Shown in pieces: positions 37,994 to 45,978 of a DNA stretch of 64,000 nucleotides. Numbering within the stretch: position 1 is the stretch's first letter; every line of letters starts with the position of its first letter. Origin of the DNA: Mycobacterium sp. 050128. Lineage in GTDB: Bacteria > Actinomycetota > Actinomycetes > Mycobacteriales > Mycobacteriaceae. The stretch covers positions 620,001-684,000 of the forward strand of contig NZ_JAZGLW010000001.1 in NCBI RefSeq assembly GCF_036409155.1, written 5' to 3'. Made by a program: the position numbers and the translations under genes. The notes below the pieces were generated by a model. It was given only the letters and a program-made list of their open reading frames with translations, was not told the origin of the DNA and made no database searches.

Positions 37994-38584
37994 ATGCCAC
38001 GGCCGCCGAACCCCGACGTGCGCCGCCGCCTGCTTGCGGCGGGACTCGAACTCGTACATGCGCGCGGTTTTGCCGCCAGTGGCGTCAAGGACATCACCGA
38101 TGCGGCCGGCGTTCCGAAGGGCTCTTTCTACGCCTACTTTCCGAGCAAAGAGGCTTTCGCCGCGGCAATACTCGACCACTACTGGTCCGGCATCGAAACG
38201 CGGCTGCTGCCCATTCTCGACGGAGATGGATTGGCACAGCGGCGCATTACGCGTTTTTTTCATGCCCTCGCCGACGAACATGAATCGGGTGAATTCCTGC
38301 TCGGCTGCCTGGTCGGCAACCTGTCGCTCGAGCTTGCCGGATCGAGCGAACCGGTACGCGCCGAGCTCGCCCGTATTCTGCAACGCTGGGATACGGCCTT
38401 GACCGCATGCGTGCGTTCGGGCCAGGGCGGCACCGGCGACATCCGATCCGACCTCGATGCGGCCGAACTCGCCTCCCTGCTGATCGAATCGTGGGAGGGC
38501 GCCGCCCTGCGCGGGAAGGTGACCCGCAGCCGCGACCCGTATCAGCGGTTCGAAACGGTCACCGTGCCGGCCCTGCTGCGCTGA
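37994..38584 (+). CDS. TetR-family transcriptional regulator
   Basis: A 196-residue repressor. Residues 1-60 hold the TetR DNA-binding domain (AAGLELVHARGFAASGVKDI, then AGVPKGSFYAYFPSKEAF). The ligand-binding half resembles the AcuR/NemR/RutR type (EFLLGCLVGNLSLEL, then LLIESWEGAALRGKV), which often senses electrophiles or small acids. It is likely autoregulatory through 37964-37983 and represses the next operon through 38627-38646. Spacing of -10 to ATG suggests a leaderless mRNA. Confidence 0.92.
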   Translation: MPRPPNPDVRRRLLAAGLELVHARGFAASGVKDITDAAGVPKGSFYAYFPSKEAFAAAILDHYWSGIETRLLPILDGDGLAQRRITRFFHALADEHESGEFLLGCLVGNLSLELAGSSEPVRAELARILQRWDTALTACVRSGQGGTGDIRSDLDAAELASLLIESWEGAALRGKVTRSRDPYQRFETVTVPALLR

Positions 38585-38626
38585 ACCTCATGCCGCTCGG
38601 AACACGGTAGTGCGGCCTCTTGATTT

Positions 38627-38646
38627 ATAGACGACTGGTCATCTAT
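38627..38646. promoter_or_regulatory. TetR-type operator overlapping the isochorismatase promoter
   Basis: ATAGACGACTGGTCATCTAT is a 20-base imperfect palindrome (16 of 20 symmetric) matching the site before tetR. A TATTAT -10 at 38644-38649 overlaps its right arm in the same register and ends 8 bases before the next ATG. This links the TetR regulator to the isochorismatase/aldo-keto reductase operon. Confidence 0.72.
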
Positions 38647-38656
38647 TATCGGATGC

Positions 38657-39406
38657 ATGGCGCCCCCAACCACCGACCCGTCCGGGTACGACGAACCGGA
38701 CAACCCCGGGCTGCCGAGCTCGAACTTCGAGCTCGATCATCAGCACGCCGCCCTCGTCGTCACCGATCCGCAAATCGACTTTCTCAGTCCCGACGGGGTT
38801 GCCTGGCCGGTGTTCGGTGCCAGCGTCGACGACAACAACACCGTCGCGCACATCGGCGAACTGTTCGACGCGGCCAGGCTTGCGGGTATCATCGTCGCGG
38901 TATCGCCGCACTACTTCTATCCCACCGACAGCCAATGGCGGTTTGGTGATCCGCTTGAACAGTTCATGAGCAACGTCGGCATGTTCGAGCGCCGGGGCGC
39001 GTACACCAGTGACGGCTTCGCCGGCTCCGGGGCCGATTTCCTGCCGGAGTACTCACACCACATTCATGATGGGCGAACGGTCATCGCGTCTCCACACAAG
39101 ATCGTCGGTCCCGAGTCGAACGACCTTGTCCTCCAATTGCGCAAGCGCGGCATCGGCCAGGTGGTCTTGGCGGGAATGGCCGCCAACCTCTGCGTCGAAG
39201 GACACCTGCGAGAACTGATCGAGCAGGGCTTCGAGGTCGTCGTCGTCAAGGACGCCACCGCCGGACCACGCCTGCCCGAAGGCGACGGCTACCTAGCCGC
39301 ACTGGTGAACTTCCGTTTCCTCGCCAGCGCCGTGTGGACCACTGCGGAGGCAGTCGTCCAGTTGAAGAAACCCATTGGCGCCGAACCTCTTTCGCGTCAA
39401 TACTAA
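38657..39406 (+). CDS. Isochorismatase-like cysteine hydrolase
   Basis: A 249-residue member of the isochorismatase-like (cysteine hydrolase) family. The Asp of the triad is in VVTDPQIDFL, the Lys in ASPHKIVGP and the nucleophile Cys in GMAANLCVEGHL. Relatives hydrolyse nicotinamide, N-carbamoyl compounds, ureido acrylates or maleamic acids; a true isochorismatase role is unlikely without siderophore genes nearby. The ATG at 38657 sits 8 bases after the -10 box. Next gene is an aldo-keto reductase 15 bases on, making an operon controlled by the TetR protein. Confidence 0.9.
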   Translation: MAPPTTDPSGYDEPDNPGLPSSNFELDHQHAALVVTDPQIDFLSPDGVAWPVFGASVDDNNTVAHIGELFDAARLAGIIVAVSPHYFYPTDSQWRFGDPLEQFMSNVGMFERRGAYTSDGFAGSGADFLPEYSHHIHDGRTVIASPHKIVGPESNDLVLQLRKRGIGQVVLAGMAANLCVEGHLRELIEQGFEVVVVKDATAGPRLPEGDGYLAALVNFRFLASAVWTTAEAVVQLKKPIGAEPLSRQY

Positions 39407-39421
39407 AGAAAGGCGCACAAC

Positions 39422-40366
39422 ATGAAGACAACCGAGAAGCTGTACCAACACAAACTCGCGTTGAACAACGGCGGCCAGATCCCGGCGCTGGGGTTCGGCA
39501 CTTCGCTATCCGATCGCGGCCAAACACACAATGCCGTCAAGACCGCGGTCGAAGTGGGGTTCCGCCACCTCGACGCCGCCGAACGGTATCGCAACGAAGC
39601 GGAGGTTGGGGCGGCGCTCAAAGAGTTGTTCGCGCAGGGAACGGTTCGGCGCGAGGAACTCTTCGTGACCACGAAGCTGTGGAACAACAACCACCGACCC
39701 GAACGGGTCAGGCCCGCGCTGCAAGCCAGCTTGGACAGACTCGGGCTCGACGCTGTCGATCTTTACCTGGTGCACACGCCTTTTGCGTTTCGCCCGGGCG
39801 ACGATCAAGATCCCCGCGACGTGCACGGAGCTGTCGTCTACGACGACGGTGTCACGTTAGAAGAGACGTGGACAGCGATGGAAGGGCTTGTCGACGAAGG
39901 GCTTACCCACGCGATCGGTCTGTCCGACATCGGCGTCGAGGGCACCCGAAAGATCATCGATGCCGCCCGAATCAAACCCGCGGTCGTCGAGGTGGAGTCG
40001 CATCCCTATCACCCGCAATGGGAACTGCACGAGCTGTGCAAGTCCGACGGCATCATTCTGCTGGCCTTTGCGTCGCTGGGCCATGCACTGGAACCGCGAC
40101 TGCTCGACGACCCACTAATCGTCGATATGGCGCGGCGTTACGGCAAGACCCCCGCACAAGTGTTGCTGGCCTGGGGAATTCAGCGCGGTAGTGCCGTTTT
40201 GACCTCGTCGGTAAATCCCCGGCGCATCGGCGAGAACTTCGATGTCACCGCGCTTCCCCAGAGCGCCATCGACGACATCAACGAGAGCCTCGACACCCGC
40301 CACCGGTTCAATTCCGTTGCGGACGCGGGAGTACCGGGATTCGCCGAAGTGCCGACGGGAAGTTGA
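39422..40366 (+). CDS. Aldo-keto reductase
   Basis: A 314-residue (beta/alpha)8-barrel NAD(P)H-dependent reductase. The catalytic Asp and Tyr are in HLDAAERYRNEAEVG, the Lys in FVTTKLW and the His in LYLVHTPF; the cofactor-binding C-terminus includes GSAVLTSSVNPRRI. It reduces aldehydes or ketones. It follows the isochorismatase-like gene by 15 bases (AAAGAAAGG upstream of ATG). With the TetR regulator this looks like a response to a reactive carbonyl or related small molecule. Confidence 0.93.
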   Translation: MKTTEKLYQHKLALNNGGQIPALGFGTSLSDRGQTHNAVKTAVEVGFRHLDAAERYRNEAEVGAALKELFAQGTVRREELFVTTKLWNNNHRPERVRPALQASLDRLGLDAVDLYLVHTPFAFRPGDDQDPRDVHGAVVYDDGVTLEETWTAMEGLVDEGLTHAIGLSDIGVEGTRKIIDAARIKPAVVEVESHPYHPQWELHELCKSDGIILLAFASLGHALEPRLLDDPLIVDMARRYGKTPAQVLLAWGIQRGSAVLTSSVNPRRIGENFDVTALPQSAIDDINESLDTRHRFNSVADAGVPGFAEVPTGS

Positions 40367-40488
40367 GGCGCCGGCATTCGCCGAACACCTGGCCGGGACA
40401 CAGCCCTTTCCCGGACCGCCCGTCGCCCGTCGGAAAATTACGGTGTAATTATTATGTGATTAAAGCACCGGCCGGCTGAGGAGAGAAC

Positions 40489-41493
40489 GTGAAAGCTTGG
40501 CAGGTCCACGGCAGCGGTGAGCCGACCGACGTCTTGCGCCAAGTGGACCGCGAGCTGCCGGAGCCCGGCGCCGATCAAGTACGAATCCACGTCACGGCAG
40601 CCGGCCTCGGCCTACCGGATGTGCTGATGTGTCGGGGCACCTACCCGCTGACGCCCCCATTGCCGTTTACGCCCGGCCAGGAGTTGGTCGGCACCGTCAC
40701 CGCGGTCGGGCCGAGCGTCGACATCGCAATCGGCACCCGCGTGCTGGGAGTCAGTGACTTTGTCAGCGGCAACGGATCCTTCGCCACGGGGGCTCTCGCG
40801 CACGCCGGCACCGTCTTCCCCGCTCCCGCCGGCATGGACGACTCCGCCGCGGCCGGATTCTGGATCCCCAACATGACGGCATGGATCGGCCTGGTCGATC
40901 GCGGCGGACTCAAAGCGGGAGAACACCTCGCGGTGCTGGGCGCAGCCGGGGGCAGCGGCATCGCGGCGGTCCAACTCGGGAACGCCAAGGGCGCGAAGGT
41001 ACTCGCCGTCGTCAGCGACGAGCAGAGGGCCGAATACTGCCGGTCCCTGGGCGCCCACCACGTCGTCGTCGCCCACGGCGAAACCGCTTCTGACGGAACA
41101 CCACTCGCGCATGCGCTGCGCGAAGCGACCGACTGGGCCGGTCTGGACGTGATCTTCGATCCGGTCGGCGGTGCGCAGGGCACCGCGGCCATGGGCGCCC
41201 TGGCGCGCGACGGCCGGCATCTGGCCGTCGGCTTCGCCAGCGGCACGTGGCCGACCCCCGACGTCGGGATGATGGTCATGACGAACACCACACTGGTCGG
41301 CGTGCTCGCGGCGGGCTACAGCCGTGCGCATCTCGAAGGGATCTTGCGCGGCCTCGAGGAATTGGCCGACGCCGGCGCCATCGCGAACACGGTCGGTGAA
41401 ACCGTGTCGTTCAACGACATCCCGGAAGCGCTCACGCGGCTGGGCGAGCGCAAAGTCCTCGGCAAGATCGTGGCCGAAATCGACGGTGCCTGA
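40489..41493 (+). CDS. Quinone oxidoreductase-like (zinc-independent MDR) protein
   Basis: A 334-residue medium-chain dehydrogenase/reductase with an N-terminal GroES-like fold (ITAAGLGLPDVLM-type region, PFTPGQELVGTVTAVG) and nucleotide-binding AVLGAAGGSGIAAVQLG. No zinc ligands are seen, so it belongs to the quinone oxidoreductase branch and probably uses NADPH. The start is GTG 40489 after GAGGAG. No copy of the TetR operator lies in its upstream 120 bases, so it may be regulated separately. The tRNA-Tyr island lies directly downstream. Confidence 0.9.
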   Translation: MKAWQVHGSGEPTDVLRQVDRELPEPGADQVRIHVTAAGLGLPDVLMCRGTYPLTPPLPFTPGQELVGTVTAVGPSVDIAIGTRVLGVSDFVSGNGSFATGALAHAGTVFPAPAGMDDSAAAGFWIPNMTAWIGLVDRGGLKAGEHLAVLGAAGGSGIAAVQLGNAKGAKVLAVVSDEQRAEYCRSLGAHHVVVAHGETASDGTPLAHALREATDWAGLDVIFDPVGGAQGTAAMGALARDGRHLAVGFASGTWPTPDVGMMVMTNTTLVGVLAAGYSRAHLEGILRGLEELADAGAIANTVGETVSFNDIPEALTRLGERKVLGKIVAEIDGA

Positions 41494-41561
41494 CGCTCGA
41501 ACCGCGCCGCCCGGCCCCGGCGCCAAACCCGTTGCCGTGGACGAAAATAGCATCTGAGCTG

Positions 41562-41621
41562 TGGTGGCAGGTACTGGATTCGAACCAGTGTAGGCGTAAG
41601 CCGACGGATTTACAGTCCGCT
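41562..41621. repeat. Left copy of the 60-bp att repeat (tRNA-Tyr 3' end)
   Basis: These 60 bases are identical to 51819-51878, the 3' part of tRNA-Tyr from the anticodon arm through CCA. Here the 5' part of the tRNA is missing, so this copy is not a gene. Identity stops sharply at 41561/41562 and 41621/41622. It marks the distal end of the island where the original tRNA 3' end now lies. Confidence 0.95.
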
Positions 41622-41892
41622 ATTCTGAACGTTTGCTGACGATGGCTAGTGTGGGCGCAATTGCAAAAGAGCATTTTACCTGCGGCTATGGCTAGTCTAG
41701 CGTTGGCGCCGTTCTGCTCCTTGGGGTGACATGTGCGTACAACTTGTTTACGCATAGCTGTCAGGGTCGTGGCCCGCGAGGCATTGGCGTCAAGCTTGCA
41801 CAGCCAGGCCCGTGTACCGCCTGACCAACGGTCCGTGAGGGCGCACCGGCGGAGTCCATCGTGGGCGGGTGTGGCTGTGTACTTTTGCTGTT
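41622..41892. other. Non-coding left end of the island
   Basis: About 270 bases with no convincing gene. A near repeat ATGGCTAGT occurs at about 41642 and 41688, and TGCGTA/TACGCA forms an inverted repeat with a 9-base loop at about 41734-41754. These could be integrase arm-binding sites or part of the promoter for the large cargo gene. Confidence 0.4.
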
Positions 41893-44800
41893 GTGTCCCC
41901 CGATGCTCGTCGGCCGCACCTTGCAGATAGCGCCGACATCATGGACTGGCCGCAGCGAGTTATCAGCAGGTACGAGTTCCCTGGGTTGATCCGCCGACTG
42001 ATCCTGCGCGACAACGATCAGGTTGTTCGGTCCGAGATGCGCGACGCGGAGGGCGCTGGCGTGGAGGGTTACGACGGCATAATTGACGCGCTGCGCGCGA
42101 CGCCTTTCGTCCCCAGGGGACGGAGCCTGTGGGAACTAGGCGTCAGCAACGATTTCAGGGCGAAGGCAAATAAAGATTTTAGAAAGAGGACCTTAGATCC
42201 ACTCGGTGAGAATCCGCCGGAATGCACTTTCGTTTTCGTTACTCCTCATCGTTGGGAGGACAAGGAAGACTGGTCAGCTAGGAAGAAAGAGTCCTCCAAC
42301 TGGGCTGATGTGCGGGTGTACGACGTCGACAACATTATGCAGGTTTTGGAGGATTCCCCCGCCGTTCATATCTGGCTCAGCGAACTCCTTGACAAGCCAG
42401 CAAATTCCGCTCAAAGCCTTGACCGTTGGTGGTCGCGATTCTCAACTAGAACGTCACCCGCGCTGTCGTTTTCGACCGTCTTAGCGGGCCGTGCGGATTC
42501 CTCACAACAGCTTTTAAATTTGTTCGAGGAGGATCGGCGACTAACGACCATCAGCGCGAAAAGCGTCGACGATACCCTAGCTTTTGTGGCAGCTACCATT
42601 CTCAGCACGCAAGAAGACATTTCTACCGATCTTCTGGCGCGTTGCTTGATTGTGCATGACCCAGCAGCATTGAGACGGTTCGATAGCTCGGGGGACTTGC
42701 TTCTCCTATTGCCGTACCGGGAAGAGGTTCTTCGAGATGCTGAGCAAGCGACGTCTCACGTAATTCTGCTTTGTGCGGACAACACCCCAGCCGACCTCAA
42801 ACTACCGCCTGTTGACATTGAGCAGGTCGAGTCGTTGCTCCAAGCCGAGGGGGTGCAATCAACTTTCGCGCGACGACTTGCGAGGGCTGCGGGTACGAGT
42901 GTTCGCAGCTTTCAGCGCGTTGCATCCCAGCGACCACCGATCGGATCAGAGTGGCGCAGTGTGCTTTCTGACGCAAGCCTCCGTCGGGCGTGGCTCTTGG
43001 GATCTTGGACTACCTCTCGGTCAGGAGATCTGGATGCTTTCGGCGTAGTTGTTAACCATAGCTTTGAGGAAGTAGAAGAAGAACTGCGTACGGCAGTCCG
43101 CGAGTCAGATCCGATTTTTTCGAACGTCGGATCAGTATGGGCGGTCGTTAACCCAGAAGAACAAATTGAACTCAGTGAACTTCAGCTGATACGATCCGAT
43201 TTTGTCGGATTAGAACGCGCTGTTCAAAACGTTCTAGCTTCCGTCGATCCCGCACTTGATTTACCACCGGAACGACGGTGGCAGGCGGCGATTTTGGGAA
43301 GGTCTCGACTCCATTCACGCGAGTTGAGACGGGGACTGGCCGTCACTTTGGCACTGCTCGGCGCACGGGGGACAAACATCGATCTTGGCGACGGATTAAC
43401 CGCCACGGGTTGGGCCACAGGCATGGTAAATGCGTTATTTAATCGTGCGAATAACGATGAATCGATCCAACTTTGGTCTTCACTTTCCGATGTCCTACCG
43501 CTTCTTGCCGAAGCGGGTCCAGATCAGTTCTTGAATGCGCTAGCTAGCGCGGTTCGTATGTCTGAATTCGCTGCCCAGATTTTCCTTGACGATCAGGGTA
43601 GCTCTTTCACAACTTCGAGCCCGCATACTGGTGTGTTGTGGGCGTTGGAAGTGGCAGCTTGGGATCGTCAGACTTTTGGCCGTGCGGTCGACCTTCTCGC
43701 TCAGCTGGATGAGATAGATCAAGGCGGAAGACTTCAGAACCGCCCGCTCAACAGTCTGCTCAGCATCTTTCGACTGCACACGCCACAGACGCTCGCGTCG
43801 ACTCAGGAACGGTTTCAGGTTTTAGATGCCCTCGTCCAGCGTCATCCCGACGTAGGCATTCAACTCTTGATTAAGCTATTGCCTGGGACAAGCGAACTTA
43901 TCCTTGACACTGTGAGGCCGCGCTTCCGTTTAGAAATTGAAGGCGAAGATACCGACTTGCCGGAATATGTGAAGCGCATCGGCATGATCGTAGACCGCGT
44001 ATTGGCAAAGCTCAGCCAGGACGCTTCACTGTGGCCAAGTGTCATCCCACGACTTGGCGACTTCCCGCCTGATGAACGTTCGAAAGTGTTGGATTCCATC
44101 GCAACCGCTGACAATCTGACGGAATCCAATGGCGATGAGCTTTGGAGGGCAGGCAGTGATCTGCTGCGGCAGCATCGCGAATACAGCGATGCGCCATGGG
44201 CCTTGCCGGAGCAAGAACTAAACAGGTTGGAAGGAGCAATCGCACGACTTGCGCCTGAGAGTCCGAGCATCAGTAACCGCTGGTTGTTTGATGAGATGTA
44301 TCCAGGGATCCGTGTTGTAGATATTCCGAGCGCAGAAGAATCGCTACGCCAGATGCGCACAGAAAGCCTTCAGTTAATCGCGGAAGCACAAGGGCTCGAC
44401 GGAATTAATAATTTCTGTCAGAAGGTTAAGATCCCCGCTCTAGTTGGCTATTCTCTCCCAGACGCTGACATCATTGAGGACCTTAGCGTGGCGCGCCTTT
44501 TCGATGATCAGAGGGACGGAGTGGTAGCTATGGTCGGCGGCTATTTCCGCAGGCGGGCGGAAACCGATCCAGATTTACTAATCGGCCTCGTCGACGAACT
44601 CTCTGACCGCCCGTTAATCCAGGCACGCCTCCTCTCTCATGTACCGCAATTAACTACGGCATGGGCAAAAGTTGCCCAGTCCGATGTTCAAGTTCAAGAG
44701 GTGTATTGGCAGGAGTTTCGTATCGTGGGCCGAGGCTTGGACTTCGCGCTGACGAATGAAGCAGCCCGCCATCTGCTTGACAACGGCCAACCTGGCAAAG

Positions 44801-45642
44801 CGCTTGACCTAATAAATATTTATCTACATGGCAATGAGGACGCAAGGCCTGAGCCCCAATACGTTGCCGAGGCATTGGAAGCCCTCCTCGCTAGTCGCAC
44901 CAACTCTTACCGAATATTGCCGTACCAGGTCGAATCATCAATCGCATACCTACGTGCAGCCGACTTCGACGAAACGCGAACTGCACAACTGGAATGGAGC
45001 TTCTTGCCGATGCTGGGCAAGGAAGCTGCTGACGGACTACTACTTGAGCGCAAGCTCGCGACTGATCCGCAATTTTTTGTGCAGATCATTTCGTATGCAT
45101 ATAAACGCGCCTCCGACGAAACCGAGGACGCGGATGGCGTCGCGCCTCAAATAGCGACGAACGCCCACGAATTGCTGCGCATGTGGAAAAGGGTCCCCGG
45201 AAGTACCGGGCGAGGCGAAACTATCGATGCCACAGCTTTAGGGCAGTGGTATGAGGGAGTAGTACCGCTGTTGCAACAGGCCGACCGCTATCGAGTCGGA
45301 CTACGGGTAATCGGACAAACACTAGCATTCGCTCCCGAGGATAGCGACGGGTCGTGGCCGTGTACTACCGTCCGCGACTTCATCGAAGCTGTGGGCAACG
45401 ACAAACTCGATCAGGGGTTCCATATCGGCTGCTTCAACAAACGCGGAGCGACTTGGCGATCACTCAGGGAAGGTGGCGCGCAAGAGCACGCGCTCGGAGA
45501 GAAGTACCGGGGTTTGTCCGAGCGGATCGTGACTACCCATCCACGAGTGGCGTCAATTCTTCGTTCGCTCGCTGAGACATACTTGGCCGATGGGCGTCGT
45601 GAGGATGCCGAGGCGCAGCGGCGTCGTCAAGGTATCGAGTGA
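41893..45642 (+). CDS. Large island protein: possible nuclease-like N-terminus and long helical body
   Basis: A 1249-residue protein from GTG 41893; ATG 41941 and GTG 41869 are alternatives, and residues before ATG 41941 (RPHLADSAD) look conserved. Residues ~25-150 form a compact alpha/beta domain with PGLIRRLI, VEGYDGIID, FVPRGRSLWELG, ANKDFRKRT, TFVFVTPHRW and WADVRVYDVD. The order Asp61, Glu81, Lys91 is compatible with a restriction-endonuclease-like fold, though no clean ExK is visible. Residues ~180-360 have a STAND-like look (TISAKSVDDTLAFVAATIL) but no Walker A. The remainder is long and helical, ending in a TPR-like tail (ILRSLAETYLADGRREDAEA). I recall uncharacterised bacterial relatives of this length. 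It is less GC-rich than neighbours and is the main cargo. A conflict/defence role is inference. Confidence 0.72.
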   Translation: MSPDARRPHLADSADIMDWPQRVISRYEFPGLIRRLILRDNDQVVRSEMRDAEGAGVEGYDGIIDALRATPFVPRGRSLWELGVSNDFRAKANKDFRKRTLDPLGENPPECTFVFVTPHRWEDKEDWSARKKESSNWADVRVYDVDNIMQVLEDSPAVHIWLSELLDKPANSAQSLDRWWSRFSTRTSPALSFSTVLAGRADSSQQLLNLFEEDRRLTTISAKSVDDTLAFVAATILSTQEDISTDLLARCLIVHDPAALRRFDSSGDLLLLLPYREEVLRDAEQATSHVILLCADNTPADLKLPPVDIEQVESLLQAEGVQSTFARRLARAAGTSVRSFQRVASQRPPIGSEWRSVLSDASLRRAWLLGSWTTSRSGDLDAFGVVVNHSFEEVEEELRTAVRESDPIFSNVGSVWAVVNPEEQIELSELQLIRSDFVGLERAVQNVLASVDPALDLPPERRWQAAILGRSRLHSRELRRGLAVTLALLGARGTNIDLGDGLTATGWATGMVNALFNRANNDESIQLWSSLSDVLPLLAEAGPDQFLNALASAVRMSEFAAQIFLDDQGSSFTTSSPHTGVLWALEVAAWDRQTFGRAVDLLAQLDEIDQGGRLQNRPLNSLLSIFRLHTPQTLASTQERFQVLDALVQRHPDVGIQLLIKLLPGTSELILDTVRPRFRLEIEGEDTDLPEYVKRIGMIVDRVLAKLSQDASLWPSVIPRLGDFPPDERSKVLDSIATADNLTESNGDELWRAGSDLLRQHREYSDAPWALPEQELNRLEGAIARLAPESPSISNRWLFDEMYPGIRVVDIPSAEESLRQMRTESLQLIAEAQGLDGINNFCQKVKIPALVGYSLPDADIIEDLSVARLFDDQRDGVVAMVGGYFRRRAETDPDLLIGLVDELSDRPLIQARLLSHVPQLTTAWAKVAQSDVQVQEVYWQEFRIVGRGLDFALTNEAARHLLDNGQPGKALDLINIYLHGNEDARPEPQYVAEALEALLASRTNSYRILPYQVESSIAYLRAADFDETRTAQLEWSFLPMLGKEAADGLLLERKLATDPQFFVQIISYAYKRASDETEDADGVAPQIATNAHELLRMWKRVPGSTGRGETIDATALGQWYEGVVPLLQQADRYRVGLRVIGQTLAFAPEDSDGSWPCTTVRDFIEAVGNDKLDQGFHIGCFNKRGATWRSLREGGAQEHALGEKYRGLSERIVTTHPRVASILRSLAETYLADGRREDAEAQRRRQGIE

Positions 45643-45978
45643 TGCATGACTGACATGCCCGGTAGTCGCATGGGTATCGCCATACGGGTGTCGCACAACT
45701 TTTGTTGTGGGTTTCTAAAATGCCGCAGCGAAAGCATCGGGCTCGCGACGATGATGGCGGCAGAGCGTGTCACGTACGCCATTGATGTTTGCAAGTTCAG
45801 ATGGCCAACATGCCCAGCATCCTAAGGATGGCCGCGAGATCGTCGTGATTGTCACGCATGCAAACGGCCCGCTGGTTTTCTCGAGGTTACTAACACTGCG
45901 TGACAGGGATCAACAGGGAAGACCGACGGCGAGCTATTCGACGCCTATATCCTGCACTCCGGCGCTACGATATCGCTC
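45643..45978. other. Intergenic region between the two cargo genes
   Basis: These 336 bases hold no convincing gene. CACAACTTTTGTTGTG at about 45692-45707 is a perfect 8+8 palindrome that could be an operator or short hairpin ending the upstream transcript. The frame of the next gene is open back to TGA 45901 but has no start codon before GTG 45979. I see nothing else clear. Confidence 0.45.

Noticed and set aside
41562..41621. A second tRNA-Tyr gene
   Set aside because: Only the last 60 bases are present; the acceptor 5' strand, D-arm and 5' half of the anticodon stem are missing, so it is an att remnant.
45692..45707. CACAACTTTTGTTGTG as an attachment core of a second insertion
   Set aside because: It is a short perfect palindrome without a matching copy elsewhere in the island; an operator or hairpin explains it more simply.
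45901..45978. N-terminal extension of the PNP-like protein
   Set aside because: The frame is open from TGA 45901 but contains no start codon, and the nucleosidase fold begins at GTG 45979.
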